64,000 nt of DNA from Rothia endophytica (GTDB taxonomy: Bacteria > Actinomycetota > Actinomycetes > Actinomycetales > Micrococcaceae): positions 1 to 64,000 of the forward strand of contig NZ_CAKMSJ010000005.1 in the NCBI RefSeq assembly GCF_928381505.1, read 5' to 3'. The notes below the pieces were generated by a model. The model was not told the DNA's origin, searched no databases, and saw only the letters and a program-made list of their open reading frames with translations. The position numbers and the translations under genes are program-made. Position 1 is the stretch's first letter. Every line of letters starts with the position of its first letter. This document shows, in pieces, positions 9,031 to 20,763 of this stretch.

Positions 9031-9128
9031 TGGGGTGTCGTTGCGCCAGCTGGCTCGGGGCTGGCGTGAATCACGGCGAGCCCCCCAGGGCGAGAGGTGA
9101 GAGGGTCAGTTGGCGCAACGACACCCCA
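9031..9128. repeat. Dispersed long-hairpin element, copy C
   Basis: Arms 9031-9052 and 9107-9128 pair over 22 bp with one G.T mismatch around a loop of exactly 54 nt. Read on the minus strand the loop starts CCCTCT and ends ATTCACGCCAGCCCCG, as in copies A and D. Unlike those, it lies between divergent gene starts (YciI and birA), so it cannot serve simply as a gene-end terminator. Confidence 0.85.
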
Positions 9129-9238
9129 CCGGGCTTCTACTTAGTCATAGCTAGATACTGAAATGAATTGCTACCCCCAGTATCTCACCTCACAGGCCCG
9201 CCGCTAGTATTGGGGGCAGAATAAAGAGAAAGGCAACC

Positions 9239-10087
9239 ATGACTCAGCTTGACCCCAGCGCTGTTGACCTCCCAGGCTTCGACCGCGTAGAAATTCTTGA
9301 AAGTGTTGGTTCAACCAATGACTACGGGCGGGCTGTACTTGTCGGGGATGCTGTGGCCCGGCGCAGCTGGGGTGAGCTGTCTGTCATTTCAACCGGGGAC
9401 CAAAATGCTGGGCACGGACGTTTGGACCGGGTCTGGTCGGCACCCCCGGGGTCCAGCTTGGCTACAACTTTTGTGGTGCGTCCCCACGCCAACCCCCGTG
9501 TGCACATCGCCCCCGATCAGTATCACTGGTTAACCTCCCTAGCCGCACTTTCAGTCCGTGACGCACTGATGCAGGACTTTAGTCTGGCTCCCAGTATTAA
9601 GTGGCCCAATGATGTGCTGTTGGGTAACCGCAAGGTGTGTGGCATCCTGGCGCAGCTAGTGCTAGAACCTGAGGGCGATATCTCGGTGATTGTGGGGGTG
9701 GGGCTAAACCTTAATATGACCGCTGAGCAGCTGCCGGTCCCCACTGCAACCAGCACCCTGGTAGAGAGCGGTCAGCCAGCTGACTTAGAACAGGTGCTTA
9801 CTTCTTTAGCAACCCGGTTTGAGTATTACTACCGCGGGTTTGCGTCCTGCGGGTTTGACGCCTCACGGCCCTTTGGCGGTGCCAGCCTGTTGGAGCGCCT
9901 GCGTGCTGCCATCAGCACCATTGGTGCCCATCTCACCATTTATCTGCCGGGCGATGAGACCTTCCGCGGGGTCGGTGTTGATATCGCTGACACCGGAGAG
10001 TTGGTGGTCCGGGCTGAAAACGGTGAAGAACGCCAGTTCACGGTAGGGGACGTCGTGCACGTGCGCCCAGATGGCTATGGCTCCTAG
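9239..10087 (+). CDS. birA: Biotin--[acetyl-CoA-carboxylase] ligase
   Basis: A 282-residue class I biotin protein ligase without the N-terminal DNA-binding domain of E. coli BirA. The ATP/biotin loop is GHGRLDRVWSAPPG (about 61-74, the family's GRGRxxRxW pattern with His in the second position), the lysine motif is KWPNDVLLGNRKVCGILAQ at about 121-139, and a C-terminal SH3-like domain ends in VGDVVHV. It attaches biotin to the acceptor Lys of acyl-CoA carboxylase alpha chains, in keeping with the carboxylase genes on the other side of 9.1 kb. AGAGAAAGGC just before the ATG is a good ribosome site. The PH-domain gene follows by 54 bp. Confidence 0.93.
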   Translation: MTQLDPSAVDLPGFDRVEILESVGSTNDYGRAVLVGDAVARRSWGELSVISTGDQNAGHGRLDRVWSAPPGSSLATTFVVRPHANPRVHIAPDQYHWLTSLAALSVRDALMQDFSLAPSIKWPNDVLLGNRKVCGILAQLVLEPEGDISVIVGVGLNLNMTAEQLPVPTATSTLVESGQPADLEQVLTSLATRFEYYYRGFASCGFDASRPFGGASLLERLRAAISTIGAHLTIYLPGDETFRGVGVDIADTGELVVRAENGEERQFTVGDVVHVRPDGYGS

Positions 10088-10141
10088 TCTCCCTGGCTGC
10101 CTGAAGCAAACATTCAGGTTTAAGCACTACACTCTACAACG

Positions 10142-10639
10142 ATGAAAATTAGAGGTGAGCTCCTGCCCAGCGAATATGCCGTAGCGGCAACCCGTTCCCA
10201 CGGGGTGCTACTTTTGCGCCCCCTTGCATGGGCGCTGGGAGCGATGGTGGCGTGGAGCTTTTCCTCAGCGATGGGCACTGATTCCCGCTGGATAAGGTAT
10301 TTAGCGCTCGCGCTGGCACTTGGCCTGCTTTACCGGGCTGTTAAGAGCGGACTGCGCTGGTGGCTGACCAGCTATGTCCTCACCAGCCACCGCCTTTTGG
10401 TCCGTAGCGGTATGAAATCTTCTACCGACGTGTCAATTCCACTTGAGCTTATTGAGGGCGCCAACCTGAAACGGCTTACGCTCATGGGGGTAGTGGACGC
10501 CGCGCCCATAGTAGTGCGGGCGAGAGGGCAACAGTATATTTTGGAGGCCGTGCCCGATGCTGCCCGTTTCTCGCACGAAATAAGGCAGGCACAGATGAAC
10601 TTGCTGGCTACTGGTGAGGGGCGCGTCCAGAGCAGCTGA
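10142..10639 (+). CDS. PH (bPH2/YdbT-like) domain membrane protein
   Basis: 165 residues. Two hydrophobic segments at about 25-45 and 51-70 are followed by a bacterial PH-like domain with the hallmark TSYVLTSHRLLVRSGM and IPLELIEGANL. This arrangement is seen in many actinobacterial proteins of unknown function encoded next to birA and before the cyclase gene. Membrane anchored with a cytoplasmic beta domain is the likely topology. Probably in the birA transcript. Confidence 0.82.
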   Translation: MKIRGELLPSEYAVAATRSHGVLLLRPLAWALGAMVAWSFSSAMGTDSRWIRYLALALALGLLYRAVKSGLRWWLTSYVLTSHRLLVRSGMKSSTDVSIPLELIEGANLKRLTLMGVVDAAPIVVRARGQQYILEAVPDAARFSHEIRQAQMNLLATGEGRVQSS

Positions 10640-10820
10640 TGCCTAGCTTTTTTTAAAAATTGAGAAATGAGATGTGGGCGGGGTTAAGATGGAAGAATGC
10701 GCCACAGCCTGCGACCGGTCGTAGTCCAGCTCACAAAAGAGTATTCTGGGTGTAGACAGTCACCCACCGGTGCCCGTCTGATAACCACAAACACAAGAGA
10801 CAGCGAAAGCGAGAGACTCC

Positions 10821-11942
10821 GTGGAGAAGCCAGCAAACGGCATCGGCACTGAAGCCGGTACCGAACGCTACAGGAGCAAGCGCCGCAGGCACGGGGTGCA
10901 GGGTCAGCTTTACCGCAGCGACGAAGCCCGAGAGGGTATTTTGGAGCTTGAGCGGGCTTTGCTGGGCGATAACCGCAGTCTCACCCGCGCCGAGGTCGCT
11001 GCTGAAGCTGACGTGTCGCTCCTCACGGCGCGTAAAATCTGGCGTTCGTTGGGTATCCCCAACCTTAAAGACGATGATGCATTTTTCACGCATATGGACA
11101 GTGAAGCTCTGACCACCATTAGCAATATGGTGCGCGAAGGCAAGCTCACTGAGGATGCCTCCCTTTCGATTACACGTTCCGTTGGTCAGATGATGGACCG
11201 CATGGTGGTGTGGCAGGTGGAAACTCTGGTTGAAGATATGGTCATCAACCGGGGAATTACTGATGCGGAAGCTCGAGCCGAGTTGCTACACCTCCTCCCT
11301 AAACTTCTTGACGATTTAGAACTCATCACCGTCTACGGCTACCGCCGCATGATGAACTCGGCAATCCTGCGCCTAGCGCTACGCGATGAACAGGACGATG
11401 CTGATTTAGCTGAAACGGCTCTACCGCTAGCCCGTGGCGTGGGCTTTGTTGACCTGGTTTCCTACACCTCTCTGTCTCGTGAGATGAACGAGAAATCTTT
11501 AGCGCGTTTGGTCAAGCATTTCGAGCAACGGTGCGCAGAGGTCATCGCAGTGGGTGGCGGCCGCATTATTAAAACGGTGGGGGACGAGGTCATGTACCTG
11601 GTAGAGTCACCCGAGGACGGAGCACGCATTGCGCTGACCCTATCCAAACTGATTAGTGAAGATTCGCAACTGCCCGAAGCTCGCGTGGCTTTTGTGTGGG
11701 GGCGGGTGCTTCCCCGCCTCGGTGATATTTACGGCCCCACCGTCAACCTGGCGTCACGGCTCGTGGCTCTCACCGAACCCGGAGTCGTGCTCACCGATAG
11801 CTCAACTGCTGATGCGTTAGAGGGTGATGAACGATTTGTGTTAATTCCGCAGGGTGTGCGTAACGTGCGCGGCTTTGGCAACGTCAGGCCCGTGGCCATC
11901 ACCCCGGGAATTGGTAACGAACTGGAGATTGAATTCGAATGA
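10821..11942 (+). CDS. Class III adenylate/guanylate cyclase with N-terminal HTH-like region
   Basis: A 373-residue cytosolic cyclase, GTG start. The C-terminal cyclase homology domain (about 205-360) keeps the catalytic set: metal-binding D211 (GFVDLVSYT) and D255 (KTVGDEVM), K251, D302 of GDIYGPTVNLASR, N309 and R313. This predicts an active cyclase; the K and D specificity pair favours ATP and cAMP. An N-terminal MerR/winged-HTH-like segment (SLTRAEVAAEADVSLLTARKIW region, about 53-80) precedes a helical linker, as in some mycobacterial cyclases. The stop overlaps the start of the PP2C gene (ATGA), so the two are translationally coupled, suggesting a joint signalling role. Confidence 0.88.
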   Translation: MEKPANGIGTEAGTERYRSKRRRHGVQGQLYRSDEAREGILELERALLGDNRSLTRAEVAAEADVSLLTARKIWRSLGIPNLKDDDAFFTHMDSEALTTISNMVREGKLTEDASLSITRSVGQMMDRMVVWQVETLVEDMVINRGITDAEARAELLHLLPKLLDDLELITVYGYRRMMNSAILRLALRDEQDDADLAETALPLARGVGFVDLVSYTSLSREMNEKSLARLVKHFEQRCAEVIAVGGGRIIKTVGDEVMYLVESPEDGARIALTLSKLISEDSQLPEARVAFVWGRVLPRLGDIYGPTVNLASRLVALTEPGVVLTDSSTADALEGDERFVLIPQGVRNVRGFGNVRPVAITPGIGNELEIEFE

Positions 11943-13021
11943 GCACGGCTGAACGCCTGACTGTATACACTGGCACCGCCACTGACGTTGGGCAACACAG
12001 GGACAACAACGAAGATTCGCTGACTGTTGCAGGTAACCTCTGCGTGGTGGCTGACGGTATGGGCGGGCACGAAGCTGGTGAGGTTGCCTCACGACTGTGC
12101 ACTCGCACTATGGCCTACTCTCAAATGTTTACCCGACCCGGCGGGATGACGGAAGAAGAGGAAGCGCAATTCCAACAGGCTTTAGAGGCTGAAATTCAGC
12201 AGAAAACCGAGGAGCCTCAAGCTAATCGCCGTTTGCGCCGCCGCAAGGACACCTCGGTGCTCAACCAGCAGATTCTCAAAACCCTCGAACATATCAAGGG
12301 GGTTATCTCCGAGGCTGATGAAGCTATCAAAAATACCCTGGGTCTACGCGCTGGTACGACGGTGACCGGTGCCTGGCTGACTCACATTGGTGAGCAGCAA
12401 ATGTGGTTCATCTTCAACGTGGGTGATTCGCGCACCTACCGGCTGCTCCGGGATGAGGATGTCGAGACCGAGGACGCTCTTTCTATTTCTAATGGTCCCG
12501 TTGAGGGTCTTCGGTTGGAGCAGGTCACGGTAGATCACTCTGAGGTGCAGTATCTAGTAGATACCGGTCAGATTACTGCCCTAGAGGCCCTGACCCACCC
12601 CCGCCGCAACGTCATCACCCGTGCTCTGGGTACCGGCAACTATTGGGAACCTGACTTTTGGGTTATTCCGGCTAAGCCTGGTGACCGCCTCATGATGTGC
12701 TCAGATGGCTTGTCCGGCGAGCTTTCCCACAACTATATGGCGCGCGTGCTGGCGACCGTTGAGCACCCTCAGGACGCAGCTGATGTGCTGCAGATGGCAG
12801 CCCTGCGTGCAGGAGGCAGAGATAACATCACCGTAGTTGTGGCAGATGCCATCACCGAAAGCGATGCCAAGGTGAGGGCTGAAGAGCTCAAGGAGCTGAC
12901 CCACACCGACGCCCACAAGATTGCCGCCCGTATCGAAGAATTCGACTACGAACACACCACCGATACCGAAGAGGAACAATTCCACCCCGAACGCGAACTG
13001 CACCGCGGTATTAACGGCTAG
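11939..13021 (+). CDS. PP2C-family serine/threonine protein phosphatase
   Basis: A 360-residue soluble PPM/PP2C phosphatase. Motifs in order: GQHRDNNEDS (metal-binding Asp), VVADGMGGHEAG, NVGDSRTYRL, CSDGLSGEL and GGRDNITVVV, all with the Asp residues that bind the binuclear Mn/Mg centre. A charged insertion at about 75-110 and a C-terminal tail of about 60 residues are extra to the catalytic core. It dephosphorylates Ser/Thr-phosphorylated proteins, normally opposing PknA/B-type kinases. Start overlaps the cyclase stop by 4 bp. A strong terminator follows at 13045-13082. Confidence 0.9.
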   Translation: MSTAERLTVYTGTATDVGQHRDNNEDSLTVAGNLCVVADGMGGHEAGEVASRLCTRTMAYSQMFTRPGGMTEEEEAQFQQALEAEIQQKTEEPQANRRLRRRKDTSVLNQQILKTLEHIKGVISEADEAIKNTLGLRAGTTVTGAWLTHIGEQQMWFIFNVGDSRTYRLLRDEDVETEDALSISNGPVEGLRLEQVTVDHSEVQYLVDTGQITALEALTHPRRNVITRALGTGNYWEPDFWVIPAKPGDRLMMCSDGLSGELSHNYMARVLATVEHPQDAADVLQMAALRAGGRDNITVVVADAITESDAKVRAEELKELTHTDAHKIAARIEEFDYEHTTDTEEEQFHPERELHRGING

Positions 13022-13044
13022 TAGCTTTTCTCTATGGCAGCCTA

Positions 13045-15337
<2,293 letters not shown>

Positions 15338-15360
15338 ACGATGGCAGAAGTGTGACTTCT

Positions 15361-15502
15361 GATACCAAATCGTGATGTTTTGCAGGGGTGCTCGGGTTGC
15401 TTGTCAGCCCGAGTACCCCTGAAATTTAGGGGTTTCTCCCTCAAAAATGGGTCTTGGGCAGACCTCTCGCTCTATTTTTGTTACCAAATTGTGACTTTTT
15501 GG
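15361..15502. promoter_or_regulatory. Two TACCAAATyGTGA direct repeats (candidate MtrA-type boxes)
   Basis: GATACCAAATCGTGATGTTT (15361-15380) and GTTACCAAATTGTGACTTTT (15480-15499) are near-identical direct repeats in the otherwise gene-free 633 bp between ligA and the Rpf-like gene. They resemble GTTACC..GTGAC-type sites of the actinobacterial MtrA response regulator, which controls cell-wall hydrolases. The rest of 15503-15760 shows no other clear feature. Confidence 0.4.
15384..15420 (+). terminator. Hairpin terminator after ligA
   Basis: AGGGGTgCTCGGG pairs with CCCGAGtACCCCT (13 positions, one mismatch) with an 11-nt loop; the T-run is weak. It overlaps the start of the long leader region of the next gene. 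Confidence 0.6.
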
Positions 15503-15787
15503 TCTGCTGTGAGGAGGAAAGTTTAAAAAGTTTTTTGGAGATTTGAAACTAGGTTTAAGCGCCAAAAACAGCCCATTGGAGGGTTGGGTCTAAATGGTCA
15601 TCTGCTTCGATAAAGCGCGTCAAATCAGCGGGCAATGCGGTGTGACCCCTGGGGCAAACAGTGTAGAGCGGTACCACACTGAGGGTTTTGTTAATACAGG
15701 GCTAGCGGCTGCTTAAAGGTGTTTCATCTCAAAAAGGGGTTGGCATGCGCTCAATCGTTACGTTATCGTTATCAACGAATCGAAAAC

Positions 15788-15880
15788 GCCTTCAATCTGA
15801 AGGCTTTATAGTTCGCGGTGGAAGCCGCGAGCACATGCTGGGTTATACCGCACACCTGATGTCGTCTACAGGGTATAACC
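15788..15880 (+). promoter_or_regulatory. Structured 5' leader of the Rpf-like gene
   Basis: Three consecutive inverted repeats lie within 93 nt: GCCTTCAatcTGAAGGC (15788-15804), TCGCGG...CCGCGA (15813-15830), and GGTTATACC (15841-15849) with GGTATAACC (15872-15880). They end about 90 nt before the start codon. Rpf-type genes in other actinobacteria often have regulatory leaders (for example c-di-AMP riboswitches), but I could not match the conserved ydaO motifs, so the class is unknown. Confidence 0.45.
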
Positions 15881-15970
15881 TTCACAAGATCCACTCAACA
15901 TCTTGGGTAGACGGCAACGCACAGACGCCCAGGGATGGGAAGAGCGTAAGGTGGCCTTCGGAGCATTCAC

Positions 15971-16648
15971 ATGACTTCCAACATTCGTCGTAACGCAGCA
16001 GCACTTGCCCTCGGTGGCGCAGCAGCAGTAGCTACTCTGGCAGCTCCCGCAACCTCAGCAAACGCAGCTCCCCTCGAAGCTTGGGATGCACTGGCACAGT
16101 GCGAGTCCGGTGGCAACTGGGGCATCAACACCGGTAACGGTTTCTACGGCGGCCTTCAGTTCACCCCTTCATCATGGGCAGCAGCAGGTGGCTCAGGTTC
16201 ACCCGCTAACGCATCAAAGGGTGAGCAGATTCGCGTAGCTGAAAACCTCCTGCAGATGCAGGGCTGGGGCGCATGGCCTTCATGCTCCGCTCGGCTTGGC
16301 CTTTCCGCATACGGTACCTCCAGCGCACCCGCAACTGTAGCTCCTCAGGCTAACCAGGTTGCTGAAATTGCAGCTCCTGCTCCCGCAGTCGTTGAAGCGC
16401 CCGCAGCACCCGTTGTTGAAGCAGCACCCGTTGTTGAAGCAGCACCCGTTGCAGAAGCTCCTGCTGTAGCAGTAGCAGAAGCACCCGTAGCTAACACCTA
16501 CACCGTAGTTGCTGGCGATACCCTTTCAGAAATCGCTTACGCACACGGCTTCAGCAGCTGGGACGCAATCGTTGCAGCTAACTCAGGTCTAATCACCAAC
16601 GCTGACGTAATTGAAATCGGCTGGGAACTCACCATCCCCGCTAAGTAA
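15971..16648 (+). CDS. Secreted Rpf-like transglycosylase with LysM domain
   Basis: 225 residues. Signal peptide 1-32 (RR near the N-terminus, hydrophobic core, ANA cleavage). Residues about 34-110 form a resuscitation-promoting-factor/transglycosylase-like domain: [18 protein letters not shown] with the catalytic Glu in CESGG, then YGGLQF, and the paired Cys of CESGG and PSCSARLG. A linker of Ala-Pro-Val-Glu repeats (about 115-175) joins it to a C-terminal LysM domain ([13 protein letters not shown]) that binds peptidoglycan. It cleaves cell-wall glycan and aids growth resumption and division. CGGAG lies upstream of the ATG. The very regular Ala/Pro coding repeat could vary in length between strains. 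Confidence 0.92.
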   Translation: MTSNIRRNAAALALGGAAAVATLAAPATSANAAPLEAWDALAQCESGGNWGINTGNGFYGGLQFTPSSWAAAGGSGSPANASKGEQIRVAENLLQMQGWGAWPSCSARLGLSAYGTSSAPATVAPQANQVAEIAAPAPAVVEAPAAPVVEAAPVVEAAPVAEAPAVAVAEAPVANTYTVVAGDTLSEIAYAHGFSSWDAIVAANSGLITNADVIEIGWELTIPAK

Positions 16649-16690
16649 GGTATCTATCAATAGGCCTTAGCGTATATACAACGCATTAAA

Positions 16691-16728
16691 AGGTGCCTGC
16701 GCTCCCATGGGGGCGCAGGCACCTTTTT
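16691..16728 (+). terminator. Strong rho-independent terminator
   Basis: Perfect AGGTGCCTGCGC/GCGCAGGCACCT stem, 9-nt loop, followed by five T residues and preceded by A residues; ends the Rpf-like transcript. Confidence 0.93.
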
Positions 16729-16853
16729 GTCACCGCCCTACTATTTATCTGTCGATCAGGCAGCGTCTGCCCCCAAGCCTCGGTGATGGGCGTCTGGAGG
16801 CAGTGCGGTAAACTAAGAGACTGAAAACCTATGTCTACCTCGTGGAAGTGATT

Positions 16854-17150
16854 ATGTCTGCCATTACGAGTGAGCAGGTGGCGCACCTGGCCATGCTGGC
16901 TCATATTGAGATGACCGAAGAAGAGCTTGCCTCGATGGCAGCTGAACTCGATGTCATCGTTGATTCTGTGAAGTCAGTGTCCGATGCGGTATCAGATGAT
17001 ATCCCCGCAACGTCGCACCCCATCCCCCTGCAGAATGTCTTCCGTGAGGACGTCGTGGGTGAAACCCTCACCGCTGAAGAAGCGCTCTCAGGGGCACCCG
17101 ATGCCGAAGACGGCAAGTTCAAGGTGCCGGCTATTTTGGACGAAGACTAA
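16854..17150 (+). CDS. gatC: Aspartyl/glutamyl-tRNA amidotransferase subunit C
   Basis: 98 residues from the ATG at 16854, with GGAAG 6 nt upstream; an in-frame GTG at 16842 contains the ribosome site and is rejected. Typical GatC: ITSEQVAHLAMLAHIEMTEE at the N-terminus and the LREDVVGE-type block (FREDVVGETLT), ending in FKVPAILDED. It stabilises GatA in the GatCAB complex that amidates misacylated Glu-tRNA-Gln and Asp-tRNA-Asn. First gene of gatCAB, 9 bp before gatA. Confidence 0.95.
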   Translation: MSAITSEQVAHLAMLAHIEMTEEELASMAAELDVIVDSVKSVSDAVSDDIPATSHPIPLQNVFREDVVGETLTAEEALSGAPDAEDGKFKVPAILDED

Positions 17151-17159
17151 GGAGCGGGC

Positions 17160-18749
17160 ATGAACAACATTTTGAGACTCACGGCAGCAGAAATTGCTGA
17201 AAAGCTCACCGCAGGGGAGCTAACCTCTGTAGAAGTGACCCAGGCTTTCATTGACCGTATTATTGCTACCGATGGCGAGGCGCTGGACGCCGGTGACCGG
17301 GCTGCTGGCAAGAGCGGCGTCAACGCCTACCTGCATCTGAACGCTGAAGAAGCACTGACTGTAGCAAAGACCGTGGACGAAGACCGAGCCGCCGGTAAAG
17401 AACTGCCGGCTCTTGCGGGCGTCCCCATCGCTGTCAAAGACCTTATCGTCACTAAGGGGCAGCCCACCACTGCCGCTTCCCGTATGCTTGAGGGCTGGAT
17501 GAGCCCATATGATGGCACCGTTACTCAGAAGGTCCGCGAAGCCCGCATGCCTATGCTGGGTAAGACTAACCTGGACGAGTTCGCGATGGGCTCCACCACC
17601 GAGCACTCAGCCTTTGGTGTAACCCGCAACCCCTGGTCGCTAGACCGCACTCCCGGTGGCTCCTCCGGCGGTACCCTGGCTGCGCTCGCTGCCTTCCAGG
17701 CACCCCTAGCGCTGGGCACTGACACCGGTGGCTCCGTTCGCCAGCCCGCAGCCTTTACCGGCACCGTGGGCATGAAGCCCACCTACGGCTCAATTTCCCG
17801 TTACGGCGTGATTGCTATGGCATCATCGCTGGATCAGGTAGGCCCCTGTGCTCGCACCGTGCTCGACACCGCCCTGCTCCACGAAGTAGTTGCCGGTCAC
17901 GACCCCAAGGACTCCACCTCCCTGCAGACTCCCGTAGGTGCCTTTGCTGATGCTGCCCGTGCTGGTGCGGCTGAAGGTGGGCTCAAGGGTCTGCGCGTGG
18001 GCGTCATTAAGGAACTGAGCGGCGAAGGCTTCCAGCCCGGCGTCCTGACTCGTTTCAACGAGTCCCTTGAACTGCTCAAGAGCGCTGGTGCTGAAATCGT
18101 TGAGGTATCTCTGCCCTCCGTCAAGGAGGCTATCGGTGCCTACTACCTGATTATGTCTTCTGAGGTTTCTTCAAACCTCGCTAAGTACGACGGCGTGCGC
18201 TTCGGTCTGCGTAAGCTGCCCGAGGAAGGCAACGTCACCATCGAGCGCGTCATGGGTGCCTCCCGTGCCGCCGGGTTCGGCGCAGAAGCTAAGCGCCGCA
18301 TCATCCTGGGTACCTATGCGCTCTCAGCAGGCTACTATGATGCCTACTACGGTTCGGCTCAGAAAGTGCGTACCCTGATTCAGCGTGACTACGCTAAGGC
18401 ATTTGAGGTTGCTGACGTACTGGTATCGCCCACCGCTCCCACCACCGCCTACAAGCTGGGGGAGAAGACCAAGGGCGACCCCATGGCAATGTACATGGGC
18501 GACATCGCTACCGTGCCCACTAACCTTGCCGGCGTGCCCTCTATCTCACTGCCCGGTGGCCTTGCAGATGAAGACGGTCTGCCCGTTGGCATTCAGTTCA
18601 CCGCGCCCGCCCACGAGGACGAGCGTCTATACCGCGCCGGTGCTGGCCTTGAAGCCCTGCTGACCGAAAAATGGGGCGGCCCTCTGCACGAGCAGATGCC
18701 TGACCTCGAAACCCTGATCCGTGACTTCAACTTTGAGGGAGCTAAGTAA
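17160..18749 (+). CDS. gatA: Aspartyl/glutamyl-tRNA amidotransferase subunit A
   Basis: 529-residue amidase-signature enzyme. The Ser-cisSer-Lys triad is visible: K93 (AVKDLIV), cis-Ser S168 (PGGSSGGT) and nucleophile S192 ([10 protein letters not shown]). It releases ammonia from glutamine and channels it to GatB. Slightly longer than usual (about 490-510) because of an insertion around residues 36-56. AAGGAGCGGGC precedes the ATG. The stop codon abuts the gatB start with no gap. Confidence 0.97.
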   Translation: MNNILRLTAAEIAEKLTAGELTSVEVTQAFIDRIIATDGEALDAGDRAAGKSGVNAYLHLNAEEALTVAKTVDEDRAAGKELPALAGVPIAVKDLIVTKGQPTTAASRMLEGWMSPYDGTVTQKVREARMPMLGKTNLDEFAMGSTTEHSAFGVTRNPWSLDRTPGGSSGGTLAALAAFQAPLALGTDTGGSVRQPAAFTGTVGMKPTYGSISRYGVIAMASSLDQVGPCARTVLDTALLHEVVAGHDPKDSTSLQTPVGAFADAARAGAAEGGLKGLRVGVIKELSGEGFQPGVLTRFNESLELLKSAGAEIVEVSLPSVKEAIGAYYLIMSSEVSSNLAKYDGVRFGLRKLPEEGNVTIERVMGASRAAGFGAEAKRRIILGTYALSAGYYDAYYGSAQKVRTLIQRDYAKAFEVADVLVSPTAPTTAYKLGEKTKGDPMAMYMGDIATVPTNLAGVPSISLPGGLADEDGLPVGIQFTAPAHEDERLYRAGAGLEALLTEKWGGPLHEQMPDLETLIRDFNFEGAK

Positions 18750-20255
18750 ATGACTGACGACATTCTGTCCTTCGAAGAAGCCATGGAAAAGTACGATCCC
18801 GTACTTGGCTTTGAGGTGCACGTAGAACTTAACACCGCTACTAAGATGTTTGACCCTGCTCCCAACGCTTTTGGCGACGAGGCAAACACCAACATCACCC
18901 CAGTCTCCCTGGGTCTGCCCGGTGTGCTGCCCGTGGTCAACGGTAAAGCAGTTGAGTCCGCGATTAAGCTGGGTCTAGCGCTGGGCTGCGACATCGCCCC
19001 GGTCTCTCACTTTGCGCGTAAGAACTACTTCTACCCCGACACCCCCAAGAACTTCCAGACCTCTCAGTTCGATGAACCTATCGCTGAGAACGGCTCTATC
19101 GATATTGAGCTTGAGGACGGCACCGTCTTCACCATCGATATCGAGCGCGCTCACATGGAAGAGGACGCCGGTAAGCTGACCCACAAGGGTGGCGCCGCTG
19201 GTCGTATCCAGGGTGCTGACTTCTCACTGGTGGACTACAACCGCTCCGGTGTGCCCCTCATCGAAATCGTTACCCGCCCCATCGTAGGTGCAGGGGAGCG
19301 TGCTCCCGAGCTGGCGCGCGCTTACGTGGCAGCCATCCGCGAAATCGTCAAGAACCTGGGTATCTCGGACGCCCGCATGGAGCGCGGTAACGTGCGCTGT
19401 GACGCCAACGTTTCACTGATGCCCAAGGGCACCACCGAATTCGGCACCCGTTCAGAGACCAAGAACGTTAACTCCCTGCGCTCAGTTGAACGCGCTGTTC
19501 GCTACGAAATCCAGCGCCATGCTGCTGTGCTAGACGCCGGTGAGAAGGTTGTGCAGGAAACCCGTCACTGGCACGAGGACACCCGTTCCACCACCTCTGG
19601 CCGTCCTAAGTCTGATGCAGATGACTACCGTTACTTCCCCGAACCTGACCTGGTACCCGTGGTCACCGATTCTGAGTGGATTGAGCGCCTGCGCGCTGAA
19701 CTGCCCGAGCCTCCCGCTGAGCGCCGTCGTCGCCTCAAGGCTGACTGGGGCTTCTCAGATGAGGAATTCCGCGATGTAGTTAACGCTGGTGCTATGGATG
19801 CCATCGAAGAGACTATTGCCGCCGGTGCTCCTGCCTCTGTTGCCCGCAAGTGGTGGATGGGCGAAATCGCCCGTATCGCTAAGGAGCGCGAGGTTGAGCT
19901 GACCGAAACCGGTGCGACCGCTCAGACCGTGCTTGAGCTTAATAAGCTTATTGAAGCTAAGAAGATCAACGATAAGATTGCCCGCCAGGTGCTGGGTTTT
20001 GTCATTGATGGCGAGGGCGAGCCTGCCGAGATTGTTGAGAAGCGTGGTTTGGCGGTTGTCTCTGATGACGGTGCGCTGACGAGCGCTATCGACGATGCTC
20101 TAGCCGCTATGCCCGACGTTGCCGATAAGATTCGTGCCGGTAAGGTCCAGGCCGCCGGTGCTGTGGTTGGCCAGGTCATGAAGGCTACCCGCGGCCAGGC
20201 AGATGCCGGACGCGTGCGTGAGCTGATTCTTGAAAAGCTGGGGGTTGAGGGCTAA
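18750..20255 (+). CDS. gatB: Aspartyl/glutamyl-tRNA amidotransferase subunit B
   Basis: 501 residues. N-terminal GatB catalytic domain beginning GFEVHVELNTATKMF, with YPDTPKNFQTSQFDEPI, EEDAGKLTH and the VDYNRSGVPLIEIVT block, plus a C-terminal helical YqeY-like tRNA-binding domain (about 350-500, ending in LEKLGVEG). It phosphorylates and amidates the misacylated aminoacyl-tRNA. Last gene of the operon, starting directly at the gatA stop; a terminator follows. Confidence 0.97.
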   Translation: MTDDILSFEEAMEKYDPVLGFEVHVELNTATKMFDPAPNAFGDEANTNITPVSLGLPGVLPVVNGKAVESAIKLGLALGCDIAPVSHFARKNYFYPDTPKNFQTSQFDEPIAENGSIDIELEDGTVFTIDIERAHMEEDAGKLTHKGGAAGRIQGADFSLVDYNRSGVPLIEIVTRPIVGAGERAPELARAYVAAIREIVKNLGISDARMERGNVRCDANVSLMPKGTTEFGTRSETKNVNSLRSVERAVRYEIQRHAAVLDAGEKVVQETRHWHEDTRSTTSGRPKSDADDYRYFPEPDLVPVVTDSEWIERLRAELPEPPAERRRRLKADWGFSDEEFRDVVNAGAMDAIEETIAAGAPASVARKWWMGEIARIAKEREVELTETGATAQTVLELNKLIEAKKINDKIARQVLGFVIDGEGEPAEIVEKRGLAVVSDDGALTSAIDDALAAMPDVADKIRAGKVQAAGAVVGQVMKATRGQADAGRVRELILEKLGVEG

Positions 20256-20277
20256 GACCTCTGTCTCTCCAGCTGGT

Positions 20278-20315
20278 AACCGGGTGCTCTCCCTGACGGG
20301 AGGGCCCCGGTTTTT
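20278..20315 (+). terminator. Terminator after gatB
   Basis: ACCGGGtGCTCTCCC pairs imperfectly with GGGAGggCCCCGGT and is followed by five T residues. Confidence 0.8.
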
Positions 20316-20763
20316 CTGTTGGTCTACTTGTCTGCTCCCGGTAGAGAGGGAGGCGCAAAGAAGGCGCCCGGCCTGGGAAGGAGGGGCGCCTTTTACTTTG
20401 CGCCGCGGACAGGGCTCTGAGGTGTAGAGCTCTACCCGATGGACGGTTGGCTCACTAGGGAAAACAGGCCAACCGTCGGGGTAGGTAGCAAAAATCGCAC
20501 TGAGGCTACCTAGGGTCTCGATTTAACAGGGTGGGGCTTTAGCACTAGTACAGAGGGGTGAAACTAGGAGCGAAAACATGCACCAGGGGGTGGGATGTTC
20601 TTTCCAGAAGCTCTAAGCCTCATCCACCTGTTGAAGAATCGAGTGTAAGGGGTGATGGTTACCACATCCATCAAACCTTAGACCCTTAGACTATGTTCTC
20701 CCACGTCTCGCTCATATCGCAGTTTTACTGTACAGAACAAATTTTTTGGGCGAAAACAAAATT
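20316..20763. other. Gene-free stretch with two further hairpins
   Basis: No coding signal is visible. GGCGCAAAGaAGGCGCC pairs with GGCGCCTT..CTTTGCGCC (about 20352-20405), and GACGGTTGGC with GCCAACCGTC (about 20444-20478) flanked by a further CTACCC/GGGTAG pairing. They may be the minus-strand terminator of the frameshifted gene at 20764-21953 and a structural repeat. Nothing recognised from 20490 to 20763. Confidence 0.5.

Noticed and set aside
15600..15960. c-di-AMP (ydaO) riboswitch before the Rpf-like gene
   Set aside because: Expected from context, but the conserved GGGTGAAT and GGGGGAACC-type blocks could not be found; reported only as an unclassified structured leader.
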